Under the pieces are notes generated by a model, which was not told the origin of the DNA, ran no database searches, and was given only the letters and a program-made list of their open reading frames with translations. From Numida meleagris (taxonomy: Eukaryota > Chordata > Aves > Galliformes > Numididae), in contig NC_034410.1 in the NCBI RefSeq assembly GCF_002078875.1, positions 44,064,202-44,128,201 on the forward strand: 64,000 nt of DNA. Reading direction: 5' to 3'. Positions 61,071-64,000 of the stretch are shown piece by piece. Position numbers and translations under genes: made by a program. Every line of letters begins with the position of its first letter. The stretch's first letter is position 1.

Positions 61071-63745
61071 CAGGATCACAGAATCATAGATGCTGGAAGG
61101 GACCTCTGGAGATCACTGAGTCCAAATCCTTGCTAAAGCAGGTTCTCTACAGTAGGTTACGCAGGAAATTGTTCAGGTAGGTTTTGCATGTCTACAGAGA
61201 AGGCAACTCCACAACTTTTCTGGGCAGCCTGTTCCAGTGCTCTGTCACACTCAAAGTAAATAAGATTTTCCTCATGTCCATATGGAACTTCCTGTGTTCC
61301 AATTTGAGCCCATTGCCCCTTGTTCTGTCACTGGGCACGGCTGAAAAGAGCCTGGCCCCATCCAGTGACTCACACCCATATTTACAAGTGTTGGTAAGAT
61401 CCCCCCTCAGACTTCTCCAGGCTGAACAGCCTCAGGTCTCTCAGCCTTTCCTTACAAGGGAGATGCCCTAGGCCCCTCATCATCTTTGTGGCTCTCCACT
61501 GGACTCTCTGTACAAGTTCCCTTTCTTTCTTGAACTGTGGAGCCCAGAACTGGATGCAGTACTCCAGATGTGGCCTCACCAGAGCAGCATAGAGGGAGAA
61601 ATGAACATTCCTTGGGAGAAGTGAACCTCCCTTGACCTGCTGGCCACACTCTTTTTAACGCATCCCAGGATACCATTGGCCTTCTTGGCCGCAAGGGCAT
61701 AGTTCCAACCTGCTGTCCACCAGGACACCCAGATCATGATAAAGAGCTCCTTTCCAGCAGGTCAGTTCCTAACCTGTATTGATGCATGCAGTTATTTTTT
61801 CCCAGGTGCAGGACCCCACACGTGCCCTTTTTGGACCTTATTAGGTCCCTCTCTGACCAACTCTCCAGCATATCCTGGTCTCGCTGAATAGCAGCACAGT
61901 ATTTTGGTGTGTCAGCTTTGGATTATCAGCAAATTTGCTGAGGGTACATTCTATCCCTTAATCCAGGTCACTGATGAAGATGTTGAACAAGACTAGACCC
62001 ATTACCAATCCCACCCCCAGCTAGGCTCTGAGCCACTGACCACAACCCTCTGAGCTCCACCAGTCAGCCAGTTCTGAATCTACCACACTGTCCGCACATC
62101 TATCCCATACTTTCTAATCTTACACACAAAGTTGTTATGTGAGACAGTGTTAAAAGCCTTGCTGAAGTAAAGGTACACAACACCCACTGCTCTCCCATCA
62201 TCCACCAGCCAGTCACAACATCACAGAAGAATACTACATTTCACCTTAATGAATATACATTGACTACTCCTGAAAACCTTATTTTCTTCTACTTGCTTAT
62301 AGATGACATTCAGAATAAGCTACTCCATCACCTTCTTAGGAATGGAAGTGAGGATGTCTGACCTGTAATTTCCCAGCTCCTCCTTCTTGCCTTTTCTGAA
62401 GACTGGCGTGACATTGGCTTTCCTTCAGTCCTCAGGCAACTCTCCCATTCTCCATGACCTTTCAAAGATGACAGAGAGCAGCTTGGCAATCACTTCTGCC
62501 TGCTTCCTCAGCACTCATAGGTGCATCCCATCAGGGCCTGTGGATCTGAATGCATCTAGTTTGCCTAGATGATCTCTGACCAGATCCTCCTCAACCAGAG
62601 AGAAGTCTGCCATTCCCCAGACTCTCTTTTTTATCTCCAGGGTATGGGATTCCCAAGGAGAAGTCTTAGCAGTAAGGACTGAAACAAAAAAGGCATTCAG
62701 TAACTCTGCTTCTTCAGTGCCCTCCATTATCAGAGCACTCACCTCATTCAGCAGTCAGTCCACATTTTCCCTAGACTTCCTTTTGCTACTGACATACTTA
62801 AAGAAGTCTTTCTTGTTATCCTTGACCTCTCTTGCCAGATTAAATTCCAAGTAGTTCATAGCCTTCTGTGTTGCATCCCTTCATGCTCTGACTGCATTCC
62901 TATGTTCCTTGCAAGTGGCCAGATCCTTTTTCCACACACTGACTTTCTTCTGCCATTTGAGTTTTTTAATGAGCTCTTTGCTCACCCATGTGGGTCGCCT
63001 GCCACCTTTGCCTGATTTCCTACTCTTAGAGGTACACTGATCTTGAGCTTGGAAGAAGTGTTGCTTAAATGTCAAACAACTCTCTTGGGCCCTGTTACCT
63101 TTCAATGCTCTGCCCTAAGGAATACCTCCAAGCAGGTTCTTAAAGAGGTGAAAGTTGGCTCTCCTGAAGTCCAGGGCTGCAATCTTACTTATTGCCTTAT
63201 TTCTTCCATGTAAGATCCTGGACTCCGCTATCTCACAGTTGCTGCACCCAAGGCTACTCCAATCCTTCACATTCTCAACCAGTCCTTAGTTTGTAGGAAC
63301 AGTGTCCAGTTCTGGCTGGCTCCTCCATCACCTGCATCAGATAGTTATCTTCCGTGCGCTGCTGGAACCACCTGGACTGTATGTGTCTGGCAGTGTTCTT
63401 TTCTAGCAAGTATCAGAGCGGCTGAAGTTCCCCATGAAAATCAGCATCTTTGATCATCATAAAGAGGAACTCCACAAACCGCACCTTGCTGGTCTTTCCT
63501 AAAAAGTACACAGCCATCCATGACAGTATTCAAGTCATGCAAGCTGTCTCACCATGTCTGTGATTGCAATGAGATCATGGCTCTGCAACTGCACGTAGAT
63601 CTCTAATTCTTCTTCTGCATGCACTGGTATACAGGCACTTCAGAGAACAGAAGGGAGCAGAGGATGCAGGTTTCCCTAGAGGGATGCAAGAGGATTCCCC
63701 AGAGCTATACACACCCTTGAGTTGGCTGGCCTTCTGACTCGTGGT
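61071..63745 (-). mobile_element. Long CR1 LINE copy (about 2.7 kb)
   Basis: Minus-direction CR1 covering part of the endonuclease region, the reverse transcriptase and the 3' end. The 3' terminus is at the left (plus-strand TCACAGAATCATAGATGCTG, then GGGACCTCTGGAGATC). Reading leftward from 63745: endonuclease-region sequence with gaps; a pre-RT segment at 62881-63105 (GGRRPTWVSKELI); RT start at 62515-62742 (LLNAFFVSVLT, VRDHLGKLDAFRSTGPDGMH); YFSKAFNTVSH at about 62136-62168; the catalytic box as KFADN at about 61922-61936; then the 3' untranslated region. Frameshifts and stops are frequent, so it is inactive. The 5' end of CR1 is missing. Confidence 0.93.
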
Positions 63746-64000
63746 GAGGCATTAATTACATTAATAACATCAGAGTTAGAATATTAAGATATAGAGGCGA
63801 TACTTAATATCTGAAACAGAATCAGTGTTCTTCTCAAACTCAGGAAAAAAGATTCTGTGTCCACAAATCACCTCTAAGAGCCATTCAGAGTAATTCATCA
63901 GATCACACTTGCTTATCATTGTCAGCAGATGAGCTCATACTCTGAGCTGAAATGCCTATGGGCATTAACAATAAGAATTAAAAAAGAAAAACTATAGACA

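Larger units (their letters stand above)
37440..64000. other. MYRIP intron on the 5' side (no upstream exon seen)
   Basis: At least 26.5 kb of intron upstream of exon 37303-37439. Listed separately are CR1 copies at 41226, 48225, 54958 and 61071, an LTR-like stretch at 42741 and a palindrome at 49729. An AAAC/AAC-rich simple repeat lies at 53361-53389. The cysteine-rich zinc finger exon expected next was not found. The largest parts without an assignment are 37440-41225, 43330-48220, 48360-54957 and 55200-61070. Confidence 0.7.

Noticed and set aside
61184..61700. Open frames on both strands over the CR1 3' region
   Set aside because: These are shadows or decayed pieces of the CR1 LINE and not host genes.
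1..64000. CRISPR arrays, operons, tRNA or rRNA genes
   Set aside because: The window is vertebrate nuclear intron sequence; no regular spacer arrays, cloverleaf genes or rRNA segments were seen.

Overview
The window is vertebrate nuclear DNA, almost certainly from a bird and most likely a galliform such as chicken. At least ten CR1 LINE pieces are present, many ending in the avian CR1 3' tail (ATTCTATG or ATTCTGTG repeats), together with a betaretrovirus-like (ERVK-type) provirus remnant. There is no bacterial-style gene organisation. The DNA is AT-rich, and the only convincing host coding sequence is a chain of short exons with GT-AG borders on the minus strand.

All host exons belong to one gene, MYRIP (myosin VIIA and Rab interacting protein, also called Slac2-c or exophilin-8), read right to left. 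Eight coding exons were resolved: 37303-37439, 35573-35653, 34855-34952, 34453-34533, 32742-32891, 20759-20936, 16417-17066 and 10616-10855. Their reading phases join without conflict into 1615 nt (538 codons plus one base), running from the end of the N-terminal Rab27-binding domain to just before the C-terminal actin-binding region. The exons for the first Rab-binding helix and FYVE-type zinc finger lie beyond position 64000. The last C-terminal exons lie below position 1. The window is therefore entirely inside MYRIP, and everything else is intron.

Layout: 1-10615 is the 3'-side intron, with a CR1 fragment (4240-4640), a degraded class II endogenous retrovirus with 6-bp target duplications (5607-6740), a CR1 tip (about 7215) and an old CR1 reverse transcriptase remnant (8560-9690). 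10616-37439 holds the eight exons, with CR1 pieces at 13815, 17395, 20140 and 30720. 37440-64000 is a large 5'-side intron with CR1 pieces at 41226, 48225 and 54958, a possible ERVL-type LTR at 42741, and a 2.7-kb CR1 at 61071-63745.

The encoded protein links Rab27A on melanosomes or secretory granules to myosin VIIa and actin, and anchors protein kinase A. The kinase-anchoring helix is visible in exon 34855-34952. The most notable new items are a possible in-frame 99-bp cassette exon and a possible alternative terminal exon in the 11.8-kb intron, the small rearranged provirus with unlike LTRs, a 31-bp near-perfect palindrome, and CTCF-like and paired AP-1-like motifs. None is proven. Nothing here looks like a wholly new biological system.
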